DNA of 64,000 nt. It comes from Rhinolophus ferrumequinum (Eukaryota > Chordata > Mammalia > Chiroptera > Rhinolophidae). Below, in pieces: positions 61,255-64,000 of this stretch; position 1 is the first letter of the stretch, and each line of letters opens with the position of its first letter. A program made the position numbers and the translations under genes. The DNA is taken from positions 107,694,205 through 107,758,204 of the forward strand of contig NC_046284.1 of assembly GCF_004115265.2 (NCBI RefSeq), read 5' to 3'. The notes under the pieces are model-generated. The model saw only the letters and a list, made by a program, of their open reading frames with translations, did no database searches and was not told the DNA's origin.

Positions 61255-61470
61255 TTATTGAGTGCTGAACCTAGAATCAGAAGACCTGGGTTTAAATGCT
61301 GGCTTAGCCCCTTGCTCTCTGCTGTGAGCCTCCGTTTCTTTATTGAAAAAATGGGAAGGTTTAAACCTGCCTCACAACTGTCTTGTATGGATTAACTGAG
61401 ACAATGAGCTCGAGTGGGCTAAAAGCATTATTTCGTACATCCTACATACACAATATTAAAATGAATCTCA
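61255..61470 (+). repeat. MIR SINE
   Basis: MIR order: 'gaatcagaagacctgggttt', 'ccttgctctctgctgtgagc', 'cgtttctttattgaaaaaat'. Confidence 0.75.
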
Positions 61471-61496
61471 AGTGGAAGCAACCCAAACGCCCATTG

Positions 61497-62160
61497 CACT
61501 AGTTTCCTAGGGCTACTAACAAAGTACTACAAACTTTGTGGTTTAAAACACAGGCATTTACCGTGTTTCTCCGAAAATAAGACCTAGCTGAACAATCAGC
61601 TCTAATGCATCTTTTGGAGCAAAAATTAATATAAGACCTGGTCTTATTTTACTGTAATATAAGACTGGGTCTTTATAACAATATAATACAATATAATATA
61701 ATATAATATAATATAATGCAATATAATATAATATAATAATATAATATAACATAATAATATAATATACTTGGACTTATATTAATTTTTGTTCCAAAAGATG
61801 CATTAGAGCTGCTTGTCCGGCCAGGTCTTATTTTCGGGGAAACACGGTATTCTCTCACAGGTCTGGAGGCTAGAAATCTGAAATCAAGGTGTTGGCAGGG
61901 CCATGTTCCTTCTGAAGGCTCTAGGGGAGAATCATTCCTTTCCTCTTCCCACTTCTGGTGGTGGCTGTAAAGCCTTGGTGTTCCTTGGCTTATAAGGACA
62001 CCAGTCATATTGGATCAAGGGCCCATGCTACTGCAATATGACCTCATCTTAACTAATTACATCTGCTATAACCCTATTTTCAAATAAGGTCACATTGGGA
62101 GGTACTGGGGGTTAGGACTTCAACATATCATTTTGGGGGGACACAATTCAATCTATAACA
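61497..62160 (-). repeat. Fossil LTR, MaLR type, with nested MITE
   Basis: A reverse solo LTR: 'actagtttcctagggctact', 'gtggtttaaaacacaggca', then, after the MITE at 61561-61847, 'tctctcacaggtctggaggc', 'ccttggcttataaggacacc', 'caaataaggtcacattggga' and the end 'gggggacacaattcaatcta'. It is broken and ancient. The MITE landed in it later. Confidence 0.7.
61561..61847. mobile_element. Palindromic MITE, copy D
   Basis: The ends 'ccgtgtttctccgaaaataa' and 'tttcggggaaacacgg' are flanked by TA at 61559-61560 and 61848-61849. The centre has an expanded (ATAAT)n-type array at about 61678-61766. Confidence 0.9.
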
Positions 62161-62164
62161 TTCG

Positions 62165-62800
62165 TCAAATGATGAATGGATAAAATATGGTAGAACCACA
62201 TAATGGAATATTATTCAGCTATGAAAAGGAATGAAGTGCTGATACATGCTACTAAGTGGATGAATCTCAAAAACATTGTGCTAAGTGAAAGAAGCCAGAT
62301 ATGAAAAGTCACATACCGTGTTTCCCTGAAAATAAGACCTAGCCAGACAATCAGCTCTAGTGCATCTTTGGGAGCAAAAATTAGTATAAGACCTGGTCTT
62401 ATATAAGACCAGATCTTACATTATATTATATTGTATTATATTATATTATATTATACCCGGTATTATATTATATTATATTATATTATATTATATTATACCC
62501 AGTCTTATGTTATAGTAAAATAAGACCGGATCTTATAATAATTTTTGCTCCAAAAGATGCATTAGAGCTGATTGTCCAGCTAGGTCTTATTTTGGGGAAA
62601 CACGGTACTATATCATTCCATTTATACAAAATGTCCAGAACAGGCCACTCTATAGACATAGAAAGTAGACTAGTGATTCCTTAGGGCTGAAGGAGGAAGG
62701 GTTGGTGAGTGACTGCCAAAGGGCACTGGGTTCCTTTTAGGGGGACAAAAATGTTCTGAAATTGACTGTGGTGATAGTTGTGCAAAGAAAATGAGCGAAT
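62165..62800 (+). repeat. Old L1 3' fragment, sense, with nested MITE
   Basis: 'tgatgaatggataaaatatg', 'ataatggaatattattcagc', 'gtgctaagtgaaagaagcca', then the MITE, and 'ccatttatacaaaatgtcca' with 'cttagggctgaagga'. Confidence 0.8.
62316..62605. mobile_element. Palindromic MITE, copy E
   Basis: The ends 'ccgtgtttccctgaaaataa' and 'ttttggggaaacacgg' are flanked by TA at 62314-62315 and 62606-62607. Two (TTATA)n arrays lie in the centre, split by a 'acccggta' block. It sits inside the L1 fragment. Confidence 0.9.
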
Positions 62801-64000
62801 GAAACTCCATCATTTTAAATAAGTTCAGGCCTCTAATTACATTTCCAGGATCCTGAAAGAATCTATACATGTCATTGTATAAATGCTGCTGAAAAGCTTA
62901 AAGGAATTATGTGTTAGAAAATAAAACTTTTAGGCCCTCTCTCCAGCACCCTCCCCCAGACTCCTCATGGGAAGAGGAGGAGACTTTGCTGACCAAGGGG
63001 ATTGGTGACAACTGCCATCCACTGTCATCTAATTCTGTGTTCTTGGCTCAGCATTTCTCTAATTAGGAATAGAATGAGTTCTTTGATCTACAGCAAGGAT
63101 GTCACCCTGTATCTTGACTTAGCTCAATTTTTAGCCCTCTGCCATCATTGGCAGGAGTAACCACACTTTTTTTCCCCCTTCCTTCCTCAAACCTAAATTT
63201 GCACATAAGTGTTCACAGGTTAACTTTGGCAAGCCATTGAAGGCCATGTTGTAAAAATTTTCATTAAATTATCCCTCCACTGTCAGAAAATGATACTAAA
63301 TTTGAGACATCTATTCTTTTCAGACTGTTATTTAGCCTTATTTCCCATATCTAAATATTCCAACTCCACTTCATCTTCCACAGAGGGGGGCAGAATCTCA
63401 TTTTGACAGAGAAAGAGAAGGCAGCTGAGAGGTGACATTATGACCTCACATACTGCCCCATTCCTGGCCCAGGGCTAGGGGCTGTCTGAAATACAAAGAG
63501 GAATAAGACCCAGAAACTGCTCTCAAGGATCTTTGAATCAGGTTGATGACAACCTAAGTGGTGAGTCAAGTAGAACTAGTGTGACAGATTTATAACTCCA
63601 ACTGCCTACAAAACTGCCACCCTTGTGTGTACATCTTTATGTCTGGGTCTTTAATGGTTTTGCCACTTTTTTTCTGTGCAGCATTCCAAATTAAATTTCT
63701 TTGGGTCTCTTCTTCCATCCACCTCTACCTTTGAATAAGTAACACTTCTTTTTAAGGTGACTCTTCTCCCCACCCCCACTCAGCCCCCAAATCAGGAGGC
63801 CATTTCTTCTCTTTCCAGCTGCCCCAGTGTTCAATATGAATGTGTTATATTAACAGGAATAAAATGGAACTGAAAGAAAGTGTGCCTAATTTGTAAAATA
63901 AAAATGAGTTTCGATCCCAGTAGCTTATGCATTATTCTCGTAAGGACTGGGTTTACATCGATCTTCTTTTCCGTGGCAGTCAAGTGTGGAATGTGGTGAA
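62801..64000. other. Non-genic stretch to the window end
   Basis: I see no gene, RNA or nameable repeat. The sequence is ordinary AT-leaning intergenic DNA. Confidence 0.45.

Overview
This is a stretch of mammalian nuclear DNA, most likely from a bat. At least five SINEs match the tRNA-derived VES family of Chiroptera (for example 7173-7417 and 36382-36619). There is also a full-length young-looking L1, mariner-type elements and the usual mammal-wide MIR, L2, MER5/MER20 and MaLR-type fossils. The retrogene at 11.1-13.7 kb resembles SUPT20HL1/SUPT20HL2, which lie on human Xp22.11, so an X-linked position is plausible but inferred. No multi-exon host gene is recognised. The gene content is retrocopies in a repeat-rich background.

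Layout. 1-10.5 kb: old repeats (L1, MIR, MaLR-type LTR, mariner remnant, MER20, one VES), no gene. 10.6-14 kb: CpG-rich promoter-like region, a possible small 5'UTR intron, and a SUPT20H-like retrogene with a very long glutamine tract and one apparent 1-base frameshift. 15.5-17 kb: antisense L1 pieces around a roughly 610-bp sequence that recurs at 22.74-23.35 kb. 20.07-23.66 kb: an old hAT-type element split by a 3.1-kb retro-insertion with its own target duplication and poly(A). The insertion carries a CpG-rich promoter-like segment with ETS and YY1 motifs, about 16 units of a 65-bp minisatellite, and an intact 194-codon SSU72-like phosphatase. 24-28.2 kb: dimeric VES, old LTR-like and L1/HAL1-like pieces, an ERV1-like LTR. 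28.8-33.1 kb: retropseudogenes of DMRTA2 (minus), UBE2C and RTRAF. 33.2-38.5 kb: VES copies, a fold-back mariner and Tigger/MER2-like DNA elements. 39.0-40.7 kb: a COQ10B retrocopy with an open frame and a lost stop codon. 43.58-49.99 kb: a full-length L1 with a perfect 15-bp target duplication. 50-64 kb: old L1, L2, MIR and MaLR-type pieces, a deleted mariner, and the last three of five palindromic TA-flanked MITEs.

There is no shared operon or pathway, because the retrocopies arrived independently. Three of the six parent genes do act in RNA polymerase II transcription (SUPT20H in SAGA, SSU72 on the CTD, RTRAF with Pol II). The features with most claim to current function are the SSU72-like ORF and, with reservations, the SUPT20H-like and COQ10B-like retrogenes. 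The most unusual structures are the promoter-minisatellite-SSU72 retro-cassette and the L1 whose ORF1, a 116-codon middle frame and ORF2 are joined by ATGA overlaps at both junctions.
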